NCBI GenBank assembly: GCA_023473255.1
Contig: JAMCYW010000030.1
Span: 1 to 38,061, forward strand
Direction: 5' to 3'
DNA length: 38,061 bases
Origin: Candidatus Martarchaeota archaeon
Lineage (GTDB): Archaea > Micrarchaeota > Micrarchaeia > Micrarchaeales > Micrarchaeaceae
Of the stretch, positions 1 to 7,470 are shown piece after piece. Position 1 is the stretch's first letter, and the number at the start of each line of letters is the position of its first letter. Made by a program: the position numbers and the translations under genes. The notes below the pieces were generated by a model. That model was not told the origin of the DNA and searched no databases. It worked only from the letters and a program-made list of their open reading frames with translations.

Positions 1-116
1 CCTATAGGTTCCTGCATTCAATTGCCTAAATTATATTAAAATATAAGTTAGGTAAAATATGAATCTGTTTCGTTCAGCACGACTTTTGTCCCAAAGTTCA
101 CTTAGGAAAAAGATGT

Positions 117-1337
117 TTAGTGCATCGTGGCGTATCCTGTGAGCCTCCATCGCTGGCCCATGTTGCGCATCACTGCCATCTTCATGCCTTGTTCGGCGCA
201 TATGGGATGCCTTAGGTCAAGTTCCAGCTTGCTTTTCTTCGCCTTTTTTATGTAGCCGACAACGGTAAGGGTGCCAACGCTCAGCAATAAAGGTTCGTTT
301 TCAGCAAAGCCTTTTTCCTGAATGTCCTGCCTGTTGAGCGAATGGTATGCTACGCTCATCGATGTTATAACGTCTGGCAGCTTTCCGGGATGTCCAACTA
401 CGTTTCCCACCAGTCCGTCAGCCTTTGTGAAATAAGGGTCTATTTCTGTAGAGAGCCCGATGAGCCCTCCCGGGAGCGCCTTCTCGAGTTTTTCCGTGCC
501 GTTGCTTATTTCGGTTATTACCGTTATAGCCGGTTTGTAGGTCTCCTTTTTGGAATTCGATTCAGTCTTTATGCCTGGGCGAATCTCTATTTCGTCTCCG
601 ACCTTGAAGCTGCCCCTGACAAGCGTGCCCCCTATAACCCCTCCCTTCATCTCGCCTACTGTTGCTCCAGGCCTATTGATGTCGAAAGAGCGCGCGACGT
701 ACATGAGCGGATCAGCATCAGGTGCTGTCTCGGGCTTCTTCATGTTTACTATCAGCGATAGCAAGACGTCTATGTTGATGTTCCTGTTGGTCATTACGGG
801 CACTATAGGCGCGTCCTCGATGACGCTTCCCTTTATAAATTCCTTTATCTGCTTATAATGCTCTATCGCCTTGGCTTTCCCCACTATGTCTATCTTGCTT
901 TGGACCACTATGACATTCTTAAGCCCAAGCAGGTTTATTATCATAAGGTGCTCCTTTGTCTGCTGCATCGGGCATGCCTCGTTTGCCGCTATTACAAAAA
1001 GTATGCCATTTATTATGTTCGCTCCGGCGATGGCTGTGGCCATGAGCGTTTCATGCCCTGGTGCATCAAGTATCGATATCCTCATGAAAGGCTCTGGTGT
1101 GCCGTCGCATCCACTGCATTTGTCATTGACGGTATAAGCGCCAGGCCCTTCGCAGTTGGGGCATTTCTTTATTATTGCGTCTGCATAGCCAAGCTTTATC
1201 GTCATGTTGCGCTTTAAGCTTTCGCTGTGCCTGTCTGTCCATACATTTGTAAGCACCCTGACAAGCGATGTCTTGCCGTGGTCTATATGGCCAAGCGTGC
1301 CTATATTCAACGAGCTCTGCTTTATATCATTCAACAT
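117..1337 (-). CDS. eif2g: Translation initiation factor aIF2 subunit gamma (GTPase)
   Basis: This is the GTP-binding core subunit of archaeal initiation factor 2, which carries initiator Met-tRNA to the small ribosomal subunit. The 406 residues match the usual family length. The G1 P-loop GHIDHGKT lies at residues 16-23. A zinc knuckle with Cys59, Cys62, Cys74 and Cys77 follows, then the G3 motif DAPGH at 91-95. The rest is the two beta-barrel domains expected of the family. The G4 motif reads SKID at 147-150 instead of the usual NKxD, so the base-recognition Asn is replaced by Ser. The gene starts 21 bases after the eS6 stop and is probably co-transcribed with it, an arrangement common in archaea. 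The start is ATG with a GTGAT-like element just upstream. Family identity is secure. Confidence 0.96.
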   Translation of the reverse strand: MLNDIKQSSLNIGTLGHIDHGKTSLVRVLTNVWTDRHSESLKRNMTIKLGYADAIIKKCPNCEGPGAYTVNDKCSGCDGTPEPFMRISILDAPGHETLMATAIAGANIINGILFVIAANEACPMQQTKEHLMIINLLGLKNVIVVQSKIDIVGKAKAIEHYKQIKEFIKGSVIEDAPIVPVMTNRNINIDVLLSLIVNMKKPETAPDADPLMYVARSFDINRPGATVGEMKGGVIGGTLVRGSFKVGDEIEIRPGIKTESNSKKETYKPAITVITEISNGTEKLEKALPGGLIGLSTEIDPYFTKADGLVGNVVGHPGKLPDVITSMSVAYHSLNRQDIQEKGFAENEPLLLSVGTLTVVGYIKKAKKSKLELDLRHPICAEQGMKMAVMRNMGQRWRLTGYATMH

Positions 1338-1358
1338 ATCACTTAAGTATAAAGAGAA

Positions 1359-1760
1359 TCACTCCTTCTTCTCATCAGGTTTTTTCTCCTTTTCCTTCTT
1401 TGGCATTATTTCGTCTATGCTTTTGTCTCCGTATTCCACAATAGCAAGGTTCAGCTGTGCAGTGCCCTGGCCAACCGAATTGCCTACCAAGGTCCTCCTC
1501 CTGTGCATGCCCTTCATGCTGCCAGAGTTGCTGATCTTCTTGAGTACGCTTTTCTTCGCAGTGCCCTCTATATTCGCCTGCATCGGGAAACCGCTTGTGT
1601 CTGATCCTCCTGTTATCTTCAGCGTATAGCCCGAAAGCCCTATGATCGTGCCGTCTATTGTGTCACCTATCTTTTTATTGTTCAATGCAACTGCTATCTC
1701 GTTGCTTATCTCTGCCTGTGCTGTCCTTCCTGTTTTCGGATCTGAATACACTATTTTCAA
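1359..1760 (-). CDS. rps6e: 30S ribosomal protein eS6 (S6e)
   Basis: This is ribosomal protein S6e of the small subunit, shared by archaea and eukaryotes. The 133-residue product begins MKIVYSDPKTG and contains the basic GMHRRRTLVGN stretch near residue 85, both typical of the family. It ends in a charged Lys/Glu tail (KKEKEKKPDEKKE). The start codon is TTG, preceded by GGTGA with a 4-base spacer, which fits the start pattern elsewhere in this window. It sits between Cdc48 and aIF2-gamma on the same strand. A 60-bp spacer to Cdc48 contains a 16-bp perfect palindrome that may mark an internal promoter or termination point. Confidence 0.95.
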   Translation of the reverse strand: MKIVYSDPKTGRTAQAEISNEIAVALNNKKIGDTIDGTIIGLSGYTLKITGGSDTSGFPMQANIEGTAKKSVLKKISNSGSMKGMHRRRTLVGNSVGQGTAQLNLAIVEYGDKSIDEIMPKKEKEKKPDEKKE

Positions 1761-1820
1761 AATCTCACCTTACTGCCTTCTTATTCGCATTAATATTATT
1801 AATAATATGCATGTATAGGC

Positions 1821-3977
1821 TTACCTGTACATGCTCTCAGGTTCGTCCTTGAACCTTTTTATTCTTTCGGCAAGCTCCTTAGGCACAGAAGGTTTTACCT
1901 CATTGAGCGCGTTTTCGAAATCGCCTTTTGATACGGTCTCCTTTTCCTTCCTTATTGCGCTCATGCCTGCCTCCCTGCATATATTTTCCAGTTCGGCGCC
2001 TGTATATCCCTCAGTTGCCTTTGCCACGTCTGCAATATCTACATCCTTAGCCAATGGCATGCGCTTCGTATGCACTTTAAGTATGGCCTTTCTTGTCTCC
2101 ATATCTGGCATTGGTATCTCTATTATCTTGTCGAACCTGCCAGGCCTGAGAAGCGCAGGATCCATTATGTCTGGCCTGTTGGTTGCAGCTATGACTATAA
2201 CATTCTTGAGGTCCTGCAGCCCATCCATTTCAGTGAGCATGGTGTCTACAATCCTTTCTGTAACCATAGAGTCAGAAGAATCGCCGCTCCTTGCGTATGC
2301 AACAGAATCTATTTCATCTATGAATATTATGCATGGCGCGGCCATCTTAGCCTTCCTAAATACCTCGCGTACGGCCTTCTCGCTTTCGCCCACATACTTG
2401 CTTAGGAATTCCGGGCCTTTTATGGATATGAAATTTGACTCTCTTTCTGTAGCTACTGCCTTGGCCAACATCGTTTTCCCTGTGCCCGGAGGGCCTACAA
2501 GCAATACTCCTCTTATCGGGCGTATGCCCATCTTCTCAAATGTTTCGGGTTTTTTTATGGGCAGTTCAACGGCTTCTTTCAACTGCGATTTAATATCTTC
2601 TAATCCTCCCACATCGCTCCAGTGCAGATTGGGCCTCTCTACGAATACCTCGCGGAGCGCGCTTGGCTGCACTGTATTGAAAGCGTCAACGAAGTCTCCC
2701 TTTGTCACCTCAAGGCTCATGAGCAATTCGTTAGGAACAGACCTTTTGTTCAATACCTGCGGAAGTATCTTCCTGAGCGATGCCATTGCAGCTTCCCTTG
2801 CCAATGCGGTTATGTCTGCGCCGGTATATCCGTGCGTTATGTCAGCAAGTTCCTCTACGCTTACATCACCAGCCAAAGGCATGTTCCTTGTATGTATCTG
2901 CAATATCTCCTTCCTGGCATTCCTATCTGGCACCCCTATCTCTATCTCCCTGTCGAACCTGCCCGGCCTTCTAAGTGCAGGGTCTATTGCATTCTGCCTG
3001 TTCGTAGCTCCTATAACTATGACCTGGCCTCTTGAAGCCATTCCATCCATGAGCGTAAGCAGCTGCGATACCATTCGCCTTTCAACTTCGTTTGTTGCTT
3101 CTTCCCTTTTAGGGGCTATGGCATCTATCTCATCCATGAATATTATTGTTGGCGCCTTCTCTTTTGCCTCTACGAATATGCTCCTAAGCCTCTCCTCGCT
3201 CTCCCCGACGAACTTGCTTACCAGCTCAGGGCCAGAGATATCTATAAAATTGGCATCGCTCTCATTTGCTACTGCCTTTGCCAGCAATGTCTTCCCCGTG
3301 CCTGGTGCGCCAAACAGGAGCACGCCCTTAGGCGGTTCTATGCCTAGCCTCTCAAAAAGCTCTGGATACCTTATCGGCAGTTCTACCATCTCCCTTATCT
3401 TCTGCATCTCGTTCTTCAGCCCTCCAATATCCTCGTAATGGACATCGCCTATGCGTATCATCGATTCAGATACGGGCTCGGTCTTTACTACTATCTCAGT
3501 ATTCTGCGTTACCCTGACTACCCCATGGGGCACAATCTGCGCAACTACAAACCTGAAGACGTATCCAAACATGGGCACTGGCACTACGTCGCCCTTCACA
3601 AGCGGGTGATTCTCGAGTTTGTTTTTTGCATATCCTGCGAAGTCTGGAGATATGGGCGTTCGCTGATTCTGAGGAGGCGCAAGCACGACCTTTTCTGCAT
3701 CGTTGACCTCTGCTTTTGTTACAAAAACCTTATCTCCTATGCCTACCCCAAGGCTCTCCCTTGTCCACCCATCTATCCTTATAAAATCAAGCCCTTCATC
3801 CTGTTGGTGTGCGGGCAGAGCTATGGCTGCAGTAGATCTGCGCTTGCCTTTCATCTCTATTATATCTCCTGAAGTAAGGTTCAGCAGCTTCCTGGCTTTT
3901 GAATCTATCCTTGCTATGCCTCTGCCGTCATCTGTGACCAGCGCGCCTGTAGTTGTAAGTTCAATCCCATTAACCAA
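1821..3977 (-). CDS. cdc48: Cdc48/VCP-type AAA+ ATPase
   Basis: This is an archaeal Cdc48/p97 homologue, a hexameric unfoldase that uses ATP to pull proteins apart, often feeding the proteasome. From the N-terminus it has a double-psi barrel with DGRGIARID, the CDC48 domain 2, and two AAA modules. D1 has Walker A GAPGTGKT near residue 222 and Walker B FMDEID. D2 has Walker A GPPGTGKT near 496 and Walker B FIDEID. The last residues SMYR fit a hydrophobic-Tyr-X proteasome-docking tail. The ORF track starts at 4073, but family similarity begins at VNGIEL. A perfect GGTGAT sits 3 bases before a TTG at 3977, so I place the start there (718 residues). It is first in a same-strand cluster with eS6 and aIF2-gamma. 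Confidence 0.95.
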   Translation of the reverse strand: MVNGIELTTTGALVTDDGRGIARIDSKARKLLNLTSGDIIEMKGKRRSTAAIALPAHQQDEGLDFIRIDGWTRESLGVGIGDKVFVTKAEVNDAEKVVLAPPQNQRTPISPDFAGYAKNKLENHPLVKGDVVPVPMFGYVFRFVVAQIVPHGVVRVTQNTEIVVKTEPVSESMIRIGDVHYEDIGGLKNEMQKIREMVELPIRYPELFERLGIEPPKGVLLFGAPGTGKTLLAKAVANESDANFIDISGPELVSKFVGESEERLRSIFVEAKEKAPTIIFMDEIDAIAPKREEATNEVERRMVSQLLTLMDGMASRGQVIVIGATNRQNAIDPALRRPGRFDREIEIGVPDRNARKEILQIHTRNMPLAGDVSVEELADITHGYTGADITALAREAAMASLRKILPQVLNKRSVPNELLMSLEVTKGDFVDAFNTVQPSALREVFVERPNLHWSDVGGLEDIKSQLKEAVELPIKKPETFEKMGIRPIRGVLLVGPPGTGKTMLAKAVATERESNFISIKGPEFLSKYVGESEKAVREVFRKAKMAAPCIIFIDEIDSVAYARSGDSSDSMVTERIVDTMLTEMDGLQDLKNVIVIAATNRPDIMDPALLRPGRFDKIIEIPMPDMETRKAILKVHTKRMPLAKDVDIADVAKATEGYTGAELENICREAGMSAIRKEKETVSKGDFENALNEVKPSVPKELAERIKRFKDEPESMYR

Positions 3978-4164
3978 AGAATCACCGCATGCATATAATA
4001 AAATCAGCCTGTGGGCTTTATTATACTTAAAAGTTACATTTAGTAGTTTTAAATTGAAAGTTATAAATAACATACCTTAACAGAAAGGTGAAATAAAAGG
4101 ATAAGAATCTTATATTAAAAACAAAAAATACAAGTTACAATCTCTTGCTGTTTCTACCTATATA

Positions 4165-4248
4165 TTACTCCTCGTCGTCGTCTTCTTCCTCGTCGTCGTC
4201 TTCTTCCTCTTCTTCCTCTTCGTCGTCTTCTTCCTCATCTTTTGCCAT
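4165..4248 (-). CDS. 27-residue Asp/Glu-only-tailed microprotein
   Basis: This is a very short ORF encoding MAKDEEEDD followed by runs of Glu and Asp to the stop, 27 residues with only one basic residue. The longer track ORF (93 aa) is unlikely: the ATG at 4248 is preceded by GGTGTGAT three bases upstream, and a strong TATA-like TTTATATATA lies about 40 bases upstream, giving a leader of roughly 14 nt. It therefore has its own promoter and ribosome binding site. I recognise no family. The tail resembles acidic tails of ribosomal stalk proteins or histone-chaperone-like polyanions in composition only. The coding sequence is a GAA/GAC repeat tract that could vary in length. That it is translated is inferred. 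Confidence 0.6.
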   Translation of the reverse strand: MAKDEEEDDEEEEEEEDDDEEEDDDEE

Positions 4249-4283
4249 GGTATCACACCTTAAAGCTATATAACAAATACAAA

Positions 4284-4294
4284 TATATATAAAA
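4284..4294 (-). promoter_or_regulatory. TATA box of the acidic microprotein
   Basis: On the minus strand the sequence reads TTTATATATAT, about 40 bases before the ATG at 4248. A start of transcription about 26 bases downstream would give a short leader that just includes the GGTGTGAT ribosome binding site. Confidence 0.55.
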
Positions 4295-4522
4295 ACTTTT
4301 CTGAAAAATCCAATTTGCCATAAAATGCATCTTCTAGCGATTGCAAACAAAAGCCTTATGTGTGTAAAGGAACCTTTGCGGCTGCTATTTAAATTGGGCG
4401 CCAATCCAAATAAATTACGCAATATATTTATTTCTATGCCTTGCATAAATAAAGTGCAACTTTCGTTGCTGTTTACACATAACAGTATGCTCTAAAATCT
4501 AGAATGCCCGTCGATATGAAGG

Positions 4523-4530
4523 TATATATA
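4523..4530 (+). promoter_or_regulatory. TATA box of the EF-1alpha/uS10 operon
   Basis: TATATATA lies about 75 bases before the EF-1alpha ATG. Transcription would start near 4553, leaving a leader of about 45-50 nt that carries the GGTGA ribosome binding site. Confidence 0.5.
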
Positions 4531-4600
4531 TTAGAACGGCACATTATGGGTTGAGTTATTATTTGAGCTATTACAATTCATATTAAATAAGGTGAAACAA

Positions 4601-5878
4601 ATGGCAGACAAACCACATATGAACCTAATCTTTATAGGACACGTTGACCACGGAAAATCAACGACTGTAGGCAGATTGCTTTACGAAACTGGAGCAGTTA
4701 CGGACAGGGACCTGGCAAGATACAAAGAAATTACACAGCAGCTTAACAGGTCAACATTCGAATTCGCATTCGTAATGGATCAGCTGAAGGAAGAGCGAGA
4801 GAGAGGAATAACAATAGACATAATGCACAGGGATTTTCAGACTCCTAAGTATTATTTCACGATTATAGACGCACCTGGACACAGGGACTTCGTAAAGAAC
4901 ATGATTACTGGAGCAAGCCAGGCAGACGCTGCAGTTCTAGTAGTGAGTGCAGTCGACGGAGTGCAGTCGCAGACAAGGGAGCATGCCATATTGGCGAACG
5001 TGCTGGGCATAGGGCAGATAATTGTAGGCGTAAACAAGATGGATGCTGCAAATTTTGAGCAGGCTAAATTCGAGACTGCAAAGAAGAGCGCAACAGACCT
5101 TCTGAAATCATTAGGCTACAGGAATGTAGATGCCATAAACGTGGTGCCCTATTCCGCTTACGAAGGAAGCAACATATCAAAGAAGCCGGAAAAGATGCCA
5201 TGGTACAATGGGCCAACGCTTCTGCAGGCATTGGATCTTTTGACAGTGCCGGTAAAGCCAACCGATAAGCCTCTCAGGCTGCCCATACAGGACGTATACA
5301 GCATATCTGGCTTTGGAACAGTGCCAGTAGGCAGGGTAGAGACAGGGGTAATGAAACCTGGAGACTCTGTAATAATAATGCCAAGCGGCGTAAAGACCGA
5401 GATCAAGAGCATCGAGATGCACCACCAGCAGTTGCAGAAGGCAGAGCCTGGAGACAACGTAGGCTTCAACATCAAAGGCGTAGACAGGAAGGACATAAAG
5501 CGCGGCGATGTCATAGGCCCTACAAGCAACCCACCGAAGGTAGCTGCAGAATTCACTGCACAGGTAATAGTGCTGCACCATCAGAACGTAATAGCCAAAG
5601 GATACACTCCTGTGTTCCACATACATACGGCGCAACTGGCATGCACTATAACTGATATACTTGAAAAGAAGGATCCAAAGACCGGCCAAACTATGGAGAA
5701 GAACCCGGAAACCATAAAGACTGGCGATATAGCCATAGTAAAAATAAAACCCACAAAGCCAATAGCACTGGAGAAGTACAGCGAATTCCCGCAATTGGGA
5801 AGGTTTGCAATAAGGGATATGGGAGAAACTGTCGGAGCAGGCGTCATACTCGATGTCGTGCCTGCAGTTCCTAAGTAA
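4601..5878 (+). CDS. tuf: Elongation factor 1-alpha (aEF1A)
   Basis: This is the GTPase that brings aminoacyl-tRNA to the ribosomal A site. The product starts [21 protein letters not shown], with the P-loop at residues 13-21. DAPGH (G3) and NKMD (G4) are intact, and the two C-terminal beta-barrels end VVPAVPK. The ORF track starts at a GTG (4592), but that GTG is part of AGGTGA, the ribosome binding site. The ATG at 4601 follows it by five bases and gives the standard 425-residue protein. uS10 follows 14 bases after the stop, the conserved archaeal EF1A-S10 pair. Confidence 0.97.
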   Translation: MADKPHMNLIFIGHVDHGKSTTVGRLLYETGAVTDRDLARYKEITQQLNRSTFEFAFVMDQLKEERERGITIDIMHRDFQTPKYYFTIIDAPGHRDFVKNMITGASQADAAVLVVSAVDGVQSQTREHAILANVLGIGQIIVGVNKMDAANFEQAKFETAKKSATDLLKSLGYRNVDAINVVPYSAYEGSNISKKPEKMPWYNGPTLLQALDLLTVPVKPTDKPLRLPIQDVYSISGFGTVPVGRVETGVMKPGDSVIIMPSGVKTEIKSIEMHHQQLQKAEPGDNVGFNIKGVDRKDIKRGDVIGPTSNPPKVAAEFTAQVIVLHHQNVIAKGYTPVFHIHTAQLACTITDILEKKDPKTGQTMEKNPETIKTGDIAIVKIKPTKPIALEKYSEFPQLGRFAIRDMGETVGAGVILDVVPAVPK

Positions 5879-5892
5879 ATTGAGGTATTGGA

Positions 5893-6204
5893 ATGGCAAA
5901 TATAGCAGTAATAAAGCTTGCAAGCGTCTCGCGAAAGGATGCAGATGACGTGATGCAGCAGATAAAGGCCATTGCAACCTCGATGGACGTAAAGACCAAG
6001 GGCCCAATTCCATTTCCTACTAAAAGGATATCGCACACGACAAGAAAGACGCCGTGCGGCGATGGGAGCCATACGTATGAGAAGTGGGAACTTAGGGTCC
6101 ACAAAAGGCTGATACATGTGTATGCAAATGACCAGGCGTTAAGGCAGGTCATGAGAATACCTGTGCCAGACACGGTACAGATAGAAATAAGCCTAAGCAG
6201 CTGA
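5893..6204 (+). CDS. rps10: 30S ribosomal protein uS10
   Basis: This 103-residue protein is the archaeal uS10 of the small-subunit head. The typical segment GPIPFPTKRISHTTRKTPCG and the ending VPDTVQIEISLSS identify it. The ATG is preceded by GAGGT six bases upstream. It lies 14 bases after the EF-1alpha stop and is almost certainly on the same transcript. About 110 AT-rich bases follow before the next gene. Confidence 0.96.
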   Translation: MANIAVIKLASVSRKDADDVMQQIKAIATSMDVKTKGPIPFPTKRISHTTRKTPCGDGSHTYEKWELRVHKRLIHVYANDQALRQVMRIPVPDTVQIEISLSS

Positions 6205-6316
6205 ACTATTACGCTCTTCTTTGCCTTTTTCTTTTTTTCTTCTAAATTTTGTAAATCTGTATAAGTTTTATCTGCCAACGCTTTTATGTATTAAACGATG
6301 TTAATTACTGATATTT

Positions 6317-6607
6317 ATGGTGGCAGTAAAAGATGTAGTTGAAGCCCTATCTCAATGCAAGGATCCGGAGCTAGATGCAGATATAGTAAACCTGGGGTTA
6401 ATATACAACATAAAAATATCTGAAGAAAAAGACGTTAAGGTTACGATGACTATGACATCGCCGATGTGCCCAGTCACATCGCTGATACTTGCTGATGCAC
6501 AGCTCAGGCTTGAAGGCATAAGCAATGTAAGAAAGGTAGAGCTTGAACTGGTTTGGGATCCTATGTGGGCCACGGAGATGATGAGCGACGACATAAAGTA
6601 CAGGTGA
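6317..6607 (+). CDS. MIP18/SufT family (DUF59) Fe-S assembly protein
   Basis: This is a 96-residue single-domain protein of the MIP18 (DUF59) family, whose members help mature iron-sulfur proteins (eukaryotic Cia2, bacterial SufT/PaaD). The family signature DPELDADIVNLGLIYNI is near the N-terminus. The conserved cysteine lies in MTSPMCPVT (Cys51), and the C-terminal WDPMWATEMMSDD is also characteristic. No clear ribosome binding site precedes the ATG, so the transcript may be leaderless. A GTG directly after the ATG is an alternative start. It converges on NDK with a gap of 8 bases. The client proteins are unknown; the radical-SAM methylthiotransferase in this window would be one possible client. 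Confidence 0.88.
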   Translation: MVAVKDVVEALSQCKDPELDADIVNLGLIYNIKISEEKDVKVTMTMTSPMCPVTSLILADAQLRLEGISNVRKVELELVWDPMWATEMMSDDIKYR

Positions 6608-6615
6608 TTCAACCG

Positions 6616-7179
6616 TCAATAAGTTATGTTTTCTTCAGCCCTCCTGTACGCTATTATCTCATCCTTTTCAAACCAAGCTGCTATCTCGCGCTCTGCAGTC
6701 TGTGTGCCGTCAGAAGCGTGTATTATGCTTCTTACTATCCTGTGCTCGCTGTCTGCAATGCCATAGGAATCAGTCGAAAACATGCCCCTTATTGTAGATG
6801 GGTCTGCCAAGCTAGGCGCAGTGGCGCCAGCAAATTTTCTTACTGCTGATATTGCATCGTTGCCTTCCAAAACCATTGCGATTACCGGTTTTTCTTTAAT
6901 GCCATCTATGAGCCATCCCCTTATCTTTGTGCCCAATTCAAGCGGAGTTTCCTTTAATTCTAATCCTTGCTTGTCATAGCTTTTCTTGGTTTTCTCCCAT
7001 ACTCCTTCATACCACTCCTTATCTAAGGTATAATGCTTCTCTACAATTTCCTTTGCAGGTTTTACCGCTTTTATTGCGACTATCTTCAATCCTGCGTCTT
7101 CAAATGTTTGGATAATCCTGCCGCTAATGCCCCTGCATACTGCCTCGGGTTTTATCAGTACCAATGTTCTTTCTATCAT
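6616..7179 (-). CDS. ndk: Nucleoside diphosphate kinase
   Basis: This enzyme transfers the gamma phosphate between nucleoside triphosphates and diphosphates through a phosphohistidine. The product begins MIERTLVLIKPEAV, the standard family start. The catalytic His is in SIIHASDGTQTAE (His154). The ORF track adds 29 upstream residues with no family similarity. The ATG at 7179 preceded by GATGAT is preferred, giving 187 residues. That is longer than the usual 150 or so because of extra residues (about 52-95) between the N-terminal helices and the IRGMF region, an enlargement I believe some archaeal NDKs share. The active-site loop reads HASDG instead of the common HGSDS. Confidence 0.95.
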   Translation of the reverse strand: MIERTLVLIKPEAVCRGISGRIIQTFEDAGLKIVAIKAVKPAKEIVEKHYTLDKEWYEGVWEKTKKSYDKQGLELKETPLELGTKIRGWLIDGIKEKPVIAMVLEGNDAISAVRKFAGATAPSLADPSTIRGMFSTDSYGIADSEHRIVRSIIHASDGTQTAEREIAAWFEKDEIIAYRRAEENITY

Positions 7180-7470
7180 AAAATCATCTATTAAAGCGAA
7201 CAAAAAATCATGTGAAACATAAGCTGATTTTGTCATATGGTCATATGTGCAATAAAGATTAAACAAAAATGTATTTAAAAGCTTTCAAATCATTTTTGAA
7301 CGCGGTATTATGTCCGGAAGAGCAGGAAACGAATAAATGTAAATGCAGAGCGCATACATGCATTACATGCACTATTTATCATCAGCCTAAAAACCATCTG
7401 TGGTAAAAGCTAAAAATCTAAACTGCCAATAGTTGCATGCATAATCTCTGGTTTTTGCTAGGTGCTATTG
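7180..7470. other. 291-bp divergent spacer between ndk and aIF5B
   Basis: No confident gene. On the minus strand CTTTTAAATAC near 7272-7283 is a candidate ndk promoter with a leader of about 70 nt. On the plus strand the same area (GTATTTAAAAGC) could drive a short transcript that includes an 8-codon ORF at 7310-7336. The aIF5B ribosome binding site (AGGTG) is at 7460-7464. Confidence 0.4.

Larger units (their letters stand above)
4249..4600. other. 350-bp divergent intergenic region
   Basis: No gene was found here. It holds the outward promoters of the acidic microprotein (minus strand) and EF-1alpha (plus strand). It also has a symmetric dyad ATTTaaATTGGgcgCCAATccAAAT at 4387-4411 and a pair of near-identical inverted copies, TTATGTGTGTAAA at 4356-4368 and TTTACACATAA at 4472-4482. 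These could be operators or part of an untranslated RNA. Function is inferred from symmetry only. Confidence 0.5.

Noticed and set aside
59-145. Plus-strand 28-codon frame at the left end
   Set aside because: It runs into the aIF2-gamma gene in antisense and has no ribosome binding site or family match.
1831-3438. 535-residue plus-strand ORF
   Set aside because: It is the mirror of cdc48; Ser/Leu-rich composition is typical of antisense frames of this gene.
4249-4446. Upstream 66-residue extension of the acidic microprotein
   Set aside because: It crosses the TATA box and the ribosome binding site of the short frame and has no coding look.
5177-6013. 278-residue minus-strand ORF
   Set aside because: It lies opposite EF-1alpha and uS10, both secure, and has no family features.
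7180-7266. N-terminal extension of NDK
   Set aside because: Family similarity begins exactly at MIERTLVLIKPEAV, and a GATGAT site precedes that ATG.
7310-7336. 8-codon ORF MSGRAGNE downstream of a TATA-like element
   Set aside because: It has no GGTGA-type site and the TATA element may belong to ndk on the other strand.
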